Source: Brevibacterium limosum
GTDB lineage: Bacteria > Actinomycetota > Actinomycetes > Actinomycetales > Brevibacteriaceae
DNA: 64,000 nucleotides
Direction of reading: 5' to 3'
NCBI RefSeq assembly: GCF_011617705.1
Contig: NZ_CP050154.1
Coordinates: forward strand, 3,534,001-3,598,000
The stretch's first letter is position 1. The number at the start of each line of letters is the position of its first letter. Below are positions 1 through 8,483 of the stretch, piece after piece. The notes beneath the pieces are model-generated. The model did not search any database and had not been told where the DNA came from. It saw nothing but the letters and a program-made list of their open reading frames with translations. The position numbers and the translations under genes were made by a program.

Positions 1-221
1 TTCCGGGCCCGCTGCAGGCGATCGCCGCGTGGAATCCCATCACCGCGGTCGCCACGAGTGTCCGAGAGCTGTTCGGCAACGCACCGCCGGCCGGGTTCGT
101 CACCAGCACGGGCTGGGCGGCCGACAACGCCGTCATCTATGCGATCCTCAGCTGCGTTGCGGTCATCGCCATCTTCTCTCCCATCGCCGTCTCCCAGTAC
201 CGTCGGATCAGTCGGAGATGA
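1..221 (+). CDS. ABC-2 type transporter permease, C-terminal end only
   Basis: Only the last ~72 residues are in the window; the reading frame is open from base 3 to the TGA at 219-221. It contains the motif AAWNPITAVATSVRELFGN, which is typical of the membrane subunit of DrrB-type ABC-2 exporters, followed by a hydrophobic segment (about 20 residues, ending FSPIAV) and a short basic tail. Family members pair with an ATPase to export drugs or lipids; the partner would lie upstream, outside the window. The stop overlaps the ATG of the next gene (ATGA), so the two are probably co-transcribed. Confidence 0.8.
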   Translation, partial: PGPLQAIAAWNPITAVATSVRELFGNAPPAGFVTSTGWAADNAVIYAILSCVAVIAIFSPIAVSQYRRISRR

Positions 222-952
222 CGAGAGCCGCGATCGAATACCTCATCAGCGACATAGCAGCGATCGAACGGGTGCTCGCCGAACACCCATGGCTCGATTC
301 GCTGCTGTCACCGGACGAAGCCGCTCGAGCGGACCGGTTTCGCAGACCCGCAGATCGGGCCGCGTTCCGAGGGGCGCATCTGATCTTTCGGCTCATGGCT
401 GCTCGCCGCCTCGGCGTCGATCTCGAAGAGGCCGGCGAATTGGAGCTGACACGCCGCTGTCGCACGTGCGGCGGCCCCCATGGCAAGCCGACAGTCCCCG
501 GGGCGGAACTCAGCCTGTCTCGGTCGAACGGGGCCGTGGCGATCGCCTCGGCGCCTGGGACCTCACCGATCGGAGTCGACATCGAACAGGTCCCGACCGA
601 TGTCTTCTCCGGCTTCGACGACTACGTCCTCGGCCCGACGGAGACTCTGACCGAGGGCGACGATGCCGTGCGTCGGCGCATCGACGTCTGGGTGTGCAAG
701 GAAGCCGCGGTCAAGACCACCGGGCATGGGCTGTCCGTGCCGCCCAGTGGTTTTGAAGTCATGGACCTGCCGTCGGGAATCGGCCCGCACGGACCATGGA
801 CAGCCACGATCACGGCCCCCGGAAATTCCGAACTCGACGCACTCAACATCTCCCGGCTCACATGCCCTCGACCGTATGTCGCGGCGTTGTGCAGCGCCGA
901 TCGACTGCCCGTCGAGGCTGTCGGTCTGCAGGAGATGCTCGCCGGACGGTGA
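218..952 (+). CDS. 4'-phosphopantetheinyl transferase (Sfp type)
   Basis: 244 residues. Sfp-type enzymes move the phosphopantetheine arm of CoA to a serine of carrier proteins of fatty acid, polyketide or non-ribosomal peptide synthases. The two signature motifs are visible: IGVDIE (residues 118-123, magnesium-binding Asp) and WVCKEAAVK (158-166). A CxxC pair (81-84, CRTCGGPHGKP) matches the usual 'RC..CG..HGKP' block of the family. The ATG at 218 is chosen because it overlaps the preceding stop; the frame stays open upstream to base 29 but that part lies over the permease gene. No carrier-protein gene lies in this window, so the target is unknown. Confidence 0.9.
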   Translation: MTRAAIEYLISDIAAIERVLAEHPWLDSLLSPDEAARADRFRRPADRAAFRGAHLIFRLMAARRLGVDLEEAGELELTRRCRTCGGPHGKPTVPGAELSLSRSNGAVAIASAPGTSPIGVDIEQVPTDVFSGFDDYVLGPTETLTEGDDAVRRRIDVWVCKEAAVKTTGHGLSVPPSGFEVMDLPSGIGPHGPWTATITAPGNSELDALNISRLTCPRPYVAALCSADRLPVEAVGLQEMLAGR

Positions 953-983
953 GGGTGCATGCAGCCCAGCGAGACAAGCCTCC

Positions 984-2702
984 TCAGGACGGAGCCCGAT
1001 CGCCGAGGACTTTCCCCGGGTTGAGGTTCTGTCCGGGGTCGGTGGCGCGAAATACGGCGTCGACCATGAATGCGCCCGGCTCGCTGATGTCGTCGACGAG
1101 CCACGGCTGGTGTTCGGTGCCGACTCCGTGGTGGTGCGACAGGCCTCCACCGGAGTCGATGAACTCCTGCTGAATGCTGTCCTTGACGTCCTGATACTCC
1201 GCCAGCGCCGTGTCCTCATCCGTGTAGGGAATCGCGAAGGTGAAGTACAGGCAGGCGCCGCCGTGATAGCTGTGGGACAGATGGCAGAACATGAATCCCG
1301 GTCCGCCCTGCTCACTGCGGGTCTGGCGGAATCGCTCGTGCACCCGAGCATGGACGTTCTTGAGGTCTCCCCACGTCACTCCCGTTTCGCAGACATCGCC
1401 GAAGACCTTGTAGTTGAGCAGGAAGTCGCGCAGATACGGGGTGTCGAACTTCTTCTGATCGTAGACGTCGCCGGGTCCGGAGCCGAGGCTGATTCCGCCT
1501 CGGCGACCGATGAGTTCCTTCACCTCGGCCTTCTCACGTGCCACGCGCTCTTTCGACCCTTCGAAGCAGACGTATGACAGGCACATGCCTTCTGTCGTGT
1601 CCCACCCTTTGGACCGCAGGTAGGCGAACAGGGCATCCTGACCGCGAGCCGCGATCGTTGCCTTCACACCCCTCGGCTCAGAGACCATCGCGAGACTGAA
1701 CCGAGTCTCGGGCCCGTCTGAGAGACGGGTGAACGCGGGCGTGACCTCGGAGCGGGCGATGTCGTGCATGGCCTCGACTCCACTCGCCCAATCGGGGAAG
1801 AGGTAGGCGATGACCTGCCGCACTTTAGGCAGCCGATGCACCTGCACCGTGCATTCCGAGATCACACCGAGTCGGCCTTCGCTGCCGAGGACCATCTCAT
1901 GCACCGACGGGCCCGAATCGCGGCCCGGAATGGGCTTGCTCACCATGACGCCACGGGGGTGGACGAGGCGAAGACCACGCACGATGTCTTCGATGTCACC
2001 GTACTTGTCCGACTGCATTCCCGATGACCGGGTCGCCGCCCATCCGCCGAGGGTCGAATAGCTGAACGAGTCGGGGAAATGACCCATCGTCCATCCGCGA
2101 AGATTGAGCTGCTCCTCGAGGTCGGGTCCATATGCTCCGGCTTCGACTCGGGCGAGGCCCGAATACTCGTCGATGTCGATGACTCGACGCATCCTCCCGA
2201 GATTCAGCGAGACGATGGGACGCTCCTCATCCGGACTCGGGGTCACTGAGCCGGAGATGCATGAGCCGCCGCCGTAGGGTATGAGCACGAGATCGCGCTC
2301 GAGGACGAGAGCGAGGACAGCGGCGATCTCATCCTCGCTGCCGGGGTAGACGACGGCGTCGACGAGGCGGGTGATCGGCTCGTGGCGCACCCGGTAGAGG
2401 TCCGGCAGGGAGCGGCCGAACGAATGGGTCACGCGCAGTTCGTCGTCGACGCTGACATTGTCCGACTCGACCACGGCGCCGAGCTCGTTGAGCAGCGTCG
2501 ATGACATTCGAGACTCAGGTATGGTCAGATCGCTGAGCACCGGCGTGGTCGGCCGCGGAGCATTCCAGAGGTCGAGGCCGACTTTGTCCTTGGCGATGGC
2601 AGCGAAGTCGGGTTTGGTCTCCCACCGGAAGTCGACTCCTTCGGCTCCCCAGCCCCACCAGCGGTGCCGTTTGACGTCCTGCATTCTCATGGGTTCGCTC
2701 AT
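984..2702 (-). CDS. Alkyldihydroxyacetonephosphate synthase-like FAD-linked oxidase
   Basis: 572 residues. AGPS family enzymes swap the acyl chain of acyl-DHAP for a fatty alcohol, forming the ether bond of ether lipids. Sequence signs: an N-terminal WWGWG block like the W-GWG of AGPS, a PCMH-type FAD domain with IPYGGGSCISGS, then HFPDSFSYSTLGGWAATRSS followed by GMQSDKYGDIED, which closely follows the eukaryotic AGPS pattern, and near the C-terminus the triple-histidine motif SHHHGVG (His 523-525) that AGPS needs. Mycobacterial homologues of unproven function also belong here, and other VAO-family oxidases are the alternative. Its start overlaps the plsC stop by four bases, so the two are one operon. 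Confidence 0.82.
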   Translation of the reverse strand: MSEPMRMQDVKRHRWWGWGAEGVDFRWETKPDFAAIAKDKVGLDLWNAPRPTTPVLSDLTIPESRMSSTLLNELGAVVESDNVSVDDELRVTHSFGRSLPDLYRVRHEPITRLVDAVVYPGSEDEIAAVLALVLERDLVLIPYGGGSCISGSVTPSPDEERPIVSLNLGRMRRVIDIDEYSGLARVEAGAYGPDLEEQLNLRGWTMGHFPDSFSYSTLGGWAATRSSGMQSDKYGDIEDIVRGLRLVHPRGVMVSKPIPGRDSGPSVHEMVLGSEGRLGVISECTVQVHRLPKVRQVIAYLFPDWASGVEAMHDIARSEVTPAFTRLSDGPETRFSLAMVSEPRGVKATIAARGQDALFAYLRSKGWDTTEGMCLSYVCFEGSKERVAREKAEVKELIGRRGGISLGSGPGDVYDQKKFDTPYLRDFLLNYKVFGDVCETGVTWGDLKNVHARVHERFRQTRSEQGGPGFMFCHLSHSYHGGACLYFTFAIPYTDEDTALAEYQDVKDSIQQEFIDSGGGLSHHHGVGTEHQPWLVDDISEPGAFMVDAVFRATDPGQNLNPGKVLGDRAPS

Positions 2703-3439
2703 TTCTTCGTCCTTTCCGGCGATTCGACGTGTTCACTGCCGACACCGATGTCATCGGCTCCCGCGGCGAAGAGCTCCGCCACGAGTTGCCGCACCCGCGC
2801 GGTGAGTTCAGACAGCGATTCCTCGTCTCGGGCGGTGACCGGTTCACCGAAAGCCACATGCACAGGTGGCCTGCCCGCCGCCGGCCAGGCAGCGCCTTTG
2901 GGCATCGCTTCGAAACCGCCGACGACCGCTGCCGGCACGATGGGAACCGAGGCATCGACTGCCAGCTTGATCGATCCGGCCTTGAAATCAGCGATCGTGC
3001 CTGATCTCTGCCGACTTCCCTCGGGGAACAGCAGAACCGGCACACCCGAGCGCAGCAAGGCGCGGGGCAGATTCGCGCTGCCACGTGATCCTTCGCGATA
3101 GATCGGAAACGCGTTGAACAGCCAGCGGACGAAGAGCCGCTTGTGCCACACGGTGAAGAAGTAATCGTAGGCGACTCCGGTCGCAAGGAACCGCGACTGT
3201 CTGCGCGGCAGGCTCTGCGCGATCATCGGCGCATCGAGGTGCGAGGTGTGATTGGCAATCACGAGAAAGCCTCGGTCGAGCTCGCACACTCCTGGGGCGA
3301 TACTCACCGTCGGAGTGATCGCCGAACGGACGAGGCCCCGGAAGAGGACACGTTGGAGGAGGAATCGCAGCGCGGAGCGCGTGCGCGACCGGTACTTCGG
3401 CGGCGCCGGCGGGGAGAGAGTGTGATCAGTCATCTCCAC
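2699..3439 (-). CDS. 1-acylglycerol-3-phosphate acyltransferase family protein (PlsC-like)
   Basis: 246 residues. Glycerolipid acyltransferases of this family move an acyl chain from acyl-CoA or ACP to (lyso)phosphatidate or a related phosphate ester at the membrane. The catalytic NHTSHLDAP (NHxSxxD) block is near residue 65 and the substrate-phosphate motif FPEGSRQRSG (FPEGTR type) follows about 60 residues later. A hydrophobic N-terminal stretch (RSALRFLLQRVLFRGLV) may lie on the membrane. Placed directly before the AGPS-like gene with a four-base overlap, it could acylate DHAP at the start or 1-alkyl-glycerophosphate at the end of an ether-lipid route; which is not decidable from sequence. 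Confidence 0.88.
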   Translation of the reverse strand: MEMTDHTLSPPAPPKYRSRTRSALRFLLQRVLFRGLVRSAITPTVSIAPGVCELDRGFLVIANHTSHLDAPMIAQSLPRRQSRFLATGVAYDYFFTVWHKRLFVRWLFNAFPIYREGSRGSANLPRALLRSGVPVLLFPEGSRQRSGTIADFKAGSIKLAVDASVPIVPAAVVGGFEAMPKGAAWPAAGRPPVHVAFGEPVTARDEESLSELTARVRQLVAELFAAGADDIGVGSEHVESPERTKK

Positions 3440-3511
3440 TGATTCGGAGCCGCTAGTGCATTCGGATGGGCATTCCCCCGAATTTCTTCGACCGGTCGGG
3501 CGTTGCCGCCC

Positions 3512-4294
3512 CTACTCCTCCTGCTGCCGTCGAGACGTCAGCACCGCGGACAGACGGTGGATTGCCGGGCGCGGCAGCAGTCGCAGCGTCGACGAGATCA
3601 CCTTCCACCGCAGCTGCGGCACCGAGATCTTCTTCCCCCGTACGACGTCTCGAAGACATCCCTCCACCAGCTTGTCCGCATCCATCCACAGCAGGTCGGG
3701 AATCGACGTTCCGGCGATGCCGGCTCGGGAATGGAACTCTGTGCGCACCCACCCGGGCACCAGAGCGGTCACACTCACCCCGGTACCTGCGGTCTGCACC
3801 GACAACGCCTCGGAGTAGTTCTGCGTCCACGCTTTGATGGCGGTGTAGTTGTTCTGCGTCAGTCCCGCGCTGACAGAGCAGACATTGATGATCCACCCCC
3901 GCCCTCGATGCTTCATCGCTCTGGCGGCGGCACCGCCGATGATCAGCACGGCGCGCTGCATCACTTCGAAGCCGCGATCATGTTCGGTGACATCGGTGCT
4001 GAGCAGGCTCGAGCGGACCGAGAAGCCCGCATTGTTGACCACGATGTCGATCTCGGGGTCCGCACCGGGCTCTTCGATCCGGGCCGCCACGCGGGCCTGG
4101 GCATCCCGGTCGGCGAGGTCGGCGACGATCGTCGCGACGTCCACACCGAAATCGCCGCGAAGCTGCTCGGCAGACGACTCCAGGGTGCCGGGGTCTCGAG
4201 CGACGAGGACAAGACTGACACCACGTCTGGCGAAAGCGCGAGCGAAAGCCGCACCGATGCCCGCAGTGCCTCCGGTGATGAGGGCCACATTCAT
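3512..4294 (-). CDS. Short-chain dehydrogenase/reductase
   Basis: 260 residues. Classical SDR with the cofactor motif TGGTAGIG near the N-terminus, NNAG, a catalytic serine region (INVCSVSAG) and YTAIK (YxxxK). A C-terminal extension with WKVISSTLRLLPRPAIHRL looks amphipathic and could bind membrane, as in SDRs that act on lipids. The start at 4294 (MNVALITGG) puts the Rossmann fold at the usual distance; the frame stays open to 4366 but those residues have no family support. It is first in the minus-strand operon with PlsC and the AGPS-like protein, so acyl- or alkyl-DHAP reductase is a reasonable guess (the human enzyme for that step is also an SDR). I see no clear Shine-Dalgarno. Confidence 0.8.
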   Translation of the reverse strand: MNVALITGGTAGIGAAFARAFARRGVSLVLVARDPGTLESSAEQLRGDFGVDVATIVADLADRDAQARVAARIEEPGADPEIDIVVNNAGFSVRSSLLSTDVTEHDRGFEVMQRAVLIIGGAAARAMKHRGRGWIINVCSVSAGLTQNNYTAIKAWTQNYSEALSVQTAGTGVSVTALVPGWVRTEFHSRAGIAGTSIPDLLWMDADKLVEGCLRDVVRGKKISVPQLRWKVISSTLRLLPRPAIHRLSAVLTSRRQQEE

Positions 4295-4398
4295 ATTGCT
4301 ACGATACAGGCATCCAAACACCGGTCCGCACCGAATCAAGTGTGTAAACCACGTCCGCGGTTCCACCGAATCGCATTCTCTACCCGATAGGTCTCCGC

Positions 4399-6645
4399 AT
4401 GCACCCCAGCCGATACCTCTTGACCGGTGCCACAGGGTTCCTTGGTCAGGCGCTGCTCCAAGCGCTGCTCGAAAGCGACCCGCACGTCGCCGTCACCGCA
4501 CTCGTTCGTCCCCGCGGAACCCAGTCGGGACATGATCGTCTGCAGCGGCTGCTCGGCAAGCCGGTCTTCGCGTCCTGGATCGATCGGGTCGGCGAAGAGA
4601 CTGTGCGTGGGGCCTTCGATTCACAGGTCACGGCCCTCGAGGGAGATCTCGCTGATCTGCCGCCCTTGACCGATCGCTTCGACGTCGTCATCCACTCCGC
4701 ATCGAGCGTGTCCTTCGACGCTGCTATCGATGAGGCGTTCGACACCAATGTCGGGGGCGTCGAACGGCTCTATGCCGCTCTGCGGGAATCGGATCAGAGC
4801 CCCCACGTCATCCATGTCTCGACAGCCTATGTCGGAGGCATCGCGAAGGGCCTCGTGCAGGAGTCCCGGCTGCCCCACACCGTCGATCATGGCGATGAGT
4901 TCCGGGCGGCCCGGCAGGCCAGGACCAGCGTCGAGTCCGAATCCAGACAGCCCGAGAATCTGAGTCGATTCATTCGCGCAGCCCGCGCTCGAAGCTCTCG
5001 GATGGGCCCGAAATCGGTGGCCGCCGGGGCGGAAGCCGCCAGGGAGAGCTATGTGCGGGATCGACTCGTCGAGTTCGGACGCACCCGTGCCCAGTCCCTC
5101 GGGTGGACAGACATCTACACCTTCACCAAGGCGCTTGCCGAGCGGATCGGCGAAGAGTGGGCAGCCGAGGGGCATCAGGTCTCATTCGTTCGCCCGTCCA
5201 TCATCGAATCCGCGTTCCGTCGACCGAGCCCCGGGTGGATCGACGGCTTCAAGGTCGCTGACCCCCTCATCATGGCCTACGCCAAAGGAAGCCTCTCGGA
5301 GTTCCCCGGGCACGCCGATTCGGTGCTCGACATCATTCCCGTCGACTATGTCGTCAATGTCATCCTCGCCCTTGCCGAACAGGGTCCACTCGAGCGGCAG
5401 CCGGCAGAGCACGACAGCAGCTCCGGACAGCCGGAGCAAGGTCATTCGGACTACTACCAGGTCGTCTCGGGCACGAGCAATCCCCTGCCGTTCCACCAGA
5501 TGGTCGGAACCGTCCGCGAGTACTTCCTCGCCCATCCCCTGCCTGACACAGAGGGGGTTCCCACGGTGGTGCCCGAATGGAGCTTCCCCAGCTCCGAACT
5601 CATCGAACAGCGCATCCGGCTGAAGGAACTGGTCACGGGCGTCGGCCGCGAAGTCGTCGAGCGGCTGCCCGCCTCGACGCGCACTCGCGCTCTGACCTCA
5701 CGGCTGCACAGAACCGACGCCAAACTGAAGTCACTGCGTCAGTTCGCCGACCTGTACCAGCAGTACACGAAGACAGAGATGATCTTCGATGATGCGAACA
5801 CGAGACGGCTGCTCGAGCGGCTGCCGGAGGACTGCCCGACCAACCGCAGGTTCGACGTGACCGAGATCGACTGGACGGAATACTTCCAGGACGTCCACAT
5901 CCCGGCGATCACAGAACTCACCCGCAGCTATTCGCGCAGACGCCGACAGAGCGAGGCCACGCCCACTCCGCGTCCCCTGCCGCCCACTTCCGAGGCTCTG
6001 GCCGTCTTCGACCTCGACGGGACGGTGATCTCGGCGAACATCGTGCAGCAGTTCGCGGCGGTCGTGCGCGCCACGCAGCCGATCTACAAGTGGCCGGCGA
6101 TGATGGGAACGATGGCCGGAGTCGTCCCCGGACTGCTGCGCGCCGAGTACCGCGACCGTTCGGACCTCATCCGCATGGTCAATCGCCGATATCAGGGCTT
6201 TCGCCTCGATGAGCTCCGAGCGGCCGTCACCGGCCGCCTCGGGCAGACGATCCGCGACTCCATCCGCCCCCAGGCTCGGCAGCTCATCGACGAGCACCGC
6301 GCGGCCGGTCACCGTACGGTCCTGCTCACGGGCGCTCTCGACGTCCTCGTCGAACCTCTGGCCGATCTCTTCGACGAGGTGGTCGCAACCCGAATGGACG
6401 TCACCGCTGACGGTGTTCTCTCGGGGTTCCTCGCGAGCCCTCCGCTGGTCGATGAGGCTCGGGCGAACTGGCTGCGCAAATATGCCGACACCGTGGGTGC
6501 CGATCTGGGACGTTCGACCGGCTACGGCGACTCTCTGGGCGATGCCGCGTGGCTCGAACTCGTCGGCAGCCCCGTTGCCGTCACTCCGGATCTCGGTCTC
6601 TACGGCCTGGCACTGAAGAAGCGATGGAAAGTGATGGAATGGTGA
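4399..6645 (+). CDS. Fatty acyl-CoA reductase fused to a HAD-IB phosphatase
   Basis: 748 residues, two enzymes in one chain. Residues ~1-380 form a FAR-type extended SDR: cofactor motif GATGFLG (10-16), STAYVGG (about 141-147) and the catalytic pair in YTFTK (Tyr240, Lys244). A helical FAR C-terminal part follows to ~510. Residues ~530-748 are a HAD-IB hydrolase: FDLDGT (Asp538, Asp540), LLTGA (motif II) and GYGDSLGD (motif IV). FARs reduce acyl-CoA to fatty alcohol with NADPH; the HAD part would remove a phosphate, substrate unknown. The gene is divergent from the SDR/PlsC/AGPS-like operon with ~100 bases between starts, and its stop overlaps the next gene. Confidence 0.85.
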   Translation: MHPSRYLLTGATGFLGQALLQALLESDPHVAVTALVRPRGTQSGHDRLQRLLGKPVFASWIDRVGEETVRGAFDSQVTALEGDLADLPPLTDRFDVVIHSASSVSFDAAIDEAFDTNVGGVERLYAALRESDQSPHVIHVSTAYVGGIAKGLVQESRLPHTVDHGDEFRAARQARTSVESESRQPENLSRFIRAARARSSRMGPKSVAAGAEAARESYVRDRLVEFGRTRAQSLGWTDIYTFTKALAERIGEEWAAEGHQVSFVRPSIIESAFRRPSPGWIDGFKVADPLIMAYAKGSLSEFPGHADSVLDIIPVDYVVNVILALAEQGPLERQPAEHDSSSGQPEQGHSDYYQVVSGTSNPLPFHQMVGTVREYFLAHPLPDTEGVPTVVPEWSFPSSELIEQRIRLKELVTGVGREVVERLPASTRTRALTSRLHRTDAKLKSLRQFADLYQQYTKTEMIFDDANTRRLLERLPEDCPTNRRFDVTEIDWTEYFQDVHIPAITELTRSYSRRRRQSEATPTPRPLPPTSEALAVFDLDGTVISANIVQQFAAVVRATQPIYKWPAMMGTMAGVVPGLLRAEYRDRSDLIRMVNRRYQGFRLDELRAAVTGRLGQTIRDSIRPQARQLIDEHRAAGHRTVLLTGALDVLVEPLADLFDEVVATRMDVTADGVLSGFLASPPLVDEARANWLRKYADTVGADLGRSTGYGDSLGDAAWLELVGSPVAVTPDLGLYGLALKKRWKVMEW

Positions 6646-7556
6646 CAAGCGACAGAACACTGCACGACCGCCGCGTCGAACATCCGCCCGGGCATGTCGG
6701 AGGACGACTGTTCTCCGATGCAGAGCTTCCCATCGTGCTGCGCACAGCATTCGATGTCGACGACTATCTTGCTCACGCTCGAGGGCGCATCGAATTCGAC
6801 GCAGAGCGCATCGAGGTGCCCGGGGACGTGGCACGCGATCTCGGCTTCCTATGGCGACTGGAGAACTCGGCGCTGGCCGAGACCCGAGCGATGTTCGCCT
6901 CCTGGACGTCCAACGAAGCGCGAATCACAGCCTTCGTGACGGGATGGGGCTACGAGCGGTACTGGTTGGCGCGGGCACTGCGCGACATGCTCGAAACCAC
7001 CCTCAGCCCTGAGGACCTTCGCGGGGGCAGGTCACGGAGACTGCGCGGAATGTGGGTCGAACGGGGCCTGCCGATCCTCGCACCTGTCGTCGGCGGACTG
7101 GTCAAGGAACCTCTCACCGCCGGGCACATGGCCAGGCTCGCGATCCAGGAGGCGGGCCTCCAGGCAGCTGAACGGGCAGTGCGGACACGACTCAGCGGTG
7201 AAGCCGCTCGCGTCCTGACCGAGATCATCGACCGGCGCGAGACGATCGTCCGCTTCTTCCGTTCGGAGGCGGTGGCTCGGATCCGACGATCACGGATCGA
7301 AGCCCTCACCGCTCGAGCTCATCTCATGCGGCCGTGGGCTCCCCTGCGGATCGTCGGGGTGCCCGAACCGGATGAGGCCAGCGCTCTGACAAGCATCTTC
7401 GCCTCTGCCTCCGACAGACGACGTCTGATCGACTCGGATGCCGAGATCGGACGGTTCCTGCCGGGGAACCCGCAGCCTTCGATGAACCAAGTGACGGCGG
7501 CACTGCGCTCGACGCGCAGAGCCCATGCTCAAGCAGGGAGAAACCATGGCATTTGA
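6639..7556 (+). CDS. Ferritin-like protein lacking the histidine ligands (probable non-catalytic partner)
   Basis: 305 residues, not assignable by motif alone. It lines up by eye with the diiron protein encoded immediately downstream: ITAFVTGWGYERYWLARAL (residues ~96-113) against its [19 protein letters not shown], and RRETIVRFF (199-207) against [10 protein letters not shown]. The four glutamates of a diiron site are kept (about Glu75, 106, 171, 201) but both ExxH histidines are replaced, by Leu110 and Val204. I infer a degenerate ferritin-like subunit that could pair with its neighbour. The start ATG at 6639 overlaps the end of the reductase gene by seven bases, and the end overlaps the next gene by 11, so the three are translationally coupled. 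Confidence 0.6.
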   Translation: MVTSDRTLHDRRVEHPPGHVGGRLFSDAELPIVLRTAFDVDDYLAHARGRIEFDAERIEVPGDVARDLGFLWRLENSALAETRAMFASWTSNEARITAFVTGWGYERYWLARALRDMLETTLSPEDLRGGRSRRLRGMWVERGLPILAPVVGGLVKEPLTAGHMARLAIQEAGLQAAERAVRTRLSGEAARVLTEIIDRRETIVRFFRSEAVARIRRSRIEALTARAHLMRPWAPLRIVGVPEPDEASALTSIFASASDRRRLIDSDAEIGRFLPGNPQPSMNQVTAALRSTRRAHAQAGRNHGI

Positions 7557-8331
7557 CTTCGACAAGTACGCCGAGACGTCCGAGGCGGTGAACTGGACCG
7601 ATCTGGATCTCGATGTGTTCGACGACATGCCCTTGGACAGAGACACTCTCCGGTCGGTGCGGTACATGTGCGACGTCGAATATCACACCACCTGTTTCGT
7701 CAGGGAGCTGCTCGTCACTCCTTCACACAGCGAGGACGCCACGGCAGCATTCATGACGATGTGGAACCGTGAGGAGTTCTGGCACGGAGAGGCATTGGCC
7801 GCCGTGCTCGAGAAACACGGGATCCACGTCGATTACGACGAGGTCAAAGCCAAGCGGATGAGCTTGGGGTGGAAACTCGCTCTCGGGCCTGCGAAGCAGT
7901 CGGTGCTGTCGAACATGGTGGGCACGGACTTCATTGCCGTGCATATGGCCTGGGGTGCGGCCAATGAACTCTCCGCCACAGCCGGATATCGCAGGATGGC
8001 GGCGATGCAGGACCACCCGGTGCTCTCTCCGCTGCTTGAGCGCATCGCCAAACAGGAGACTCGACATGTGGCCTTCTACACGACTCAGGCACGACAGAGA
8101 CTCGAGGACAACCCCCGAGCTCAGAAGATCGTGCGCCTGGCCCTGGGAAAACTGTGGAAGCCGGTGGGCTCAGGGATGATGGACGATGCCGAAGTCGAAC
8201 ATGTGATGAGTCATCTCTTCCAGGATCACACGGACGAACTGGACAAGCTCGACAAGAGCGTCCAGAAGCTGCCGGGTCTGGACTCGCTGACCATCTTCCG
8301 CGATGCCTTCGCCCGCTTGGGAGTCGGCTGA
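7546..8331 (+). CDS. Ferritin-like diiron oxygenase/desaturase family protein
   Basis: 261 residues. A full set of diiron ligands is visible: Glu45 (DVEYHT), Glu77/His80 (REEFWHG), Glu141 (AANELS) and Glu171/His174 (KQETRHVAF). This is the pattern of acyl-ACP desaturases, R2-like oxidases and aldehyde-deformylating oxygenases. Such enzymes use O2 on long acyl or aldehyde chains. Next to a fatty acyl-CoA reductase and an alkyl-DHAP synthase homologue, desaturation of an acyl or alkyl chain, or oxidation of a fatty aldehyde, are the likely jobs; I cannot choose between them. The start at 7546 has a good Shine-Dalgarno (AGGGAGA, 5-6 bases upstream) that lies inside the preceding gene. Confidence 0.75.
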   Translation: MAFDFDKYAETSEAVNWTDLDLDVFDDMPLDRDTLRSVRYMCDVEYHTTCFVRELLVTPSHSEDATAAFMTMWNREEFWHGEALAAVLEKHGIHVDYDEVKAKRMSLGWKLALGPAKQSVLSNMVGTDFIAVHMAWGAANELSATAGYRRMAAMQDHPVLSPLLERIAKQETRHVAFYTTQARQRLEDNPRAQKIVRLALGKLWKPVGSGMMDDAEVEHVMSHLFQDHTDELDKLDKSVQKLPGLDSLTIFRDAFARLGVG

Positions 8332-8378
8332 CTGCGGCCCGTTCTGCGAAGGATTTCTCACGTTTCTTCTCCATCCGC

Positions 8379-8406
8379 CCATCCGGATGCTCGCCCGCTG
8401 CGAATA
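8379..8406 (+). promoter_or_regulatory. Candidate SigK-type promoter of the fasciclin lipoprotein gene
   Basis: CCATCC at 8379-8384 is followed after 16 bases by CGAATA at 8401. From memory, mycobacterial SigK promoters carry CCATCC at -35 and CCGAAT-like -10 boxes. A second CGCCCATCCG...CTGCGAA pair lies before sigK itself. The spacing differs by three bases between the two sites, which weakens the call. Confidence 0.4.
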
Positions 8407-8483
8407 CTCAGTACACAGCGAGCAATGGAGACCACGTCACTGCTGTGGGATCATCCGCATCACTGTTTCTAAGGAGAAGAACA

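Noticed and set aside
29-217. Longer N-terminus for the phosphopantetheinyl transferase
   Set aside because: The added residues are Arg/His-rich and lie over the permease gene; the ATGA overlap at 218 gives a normal start and length.
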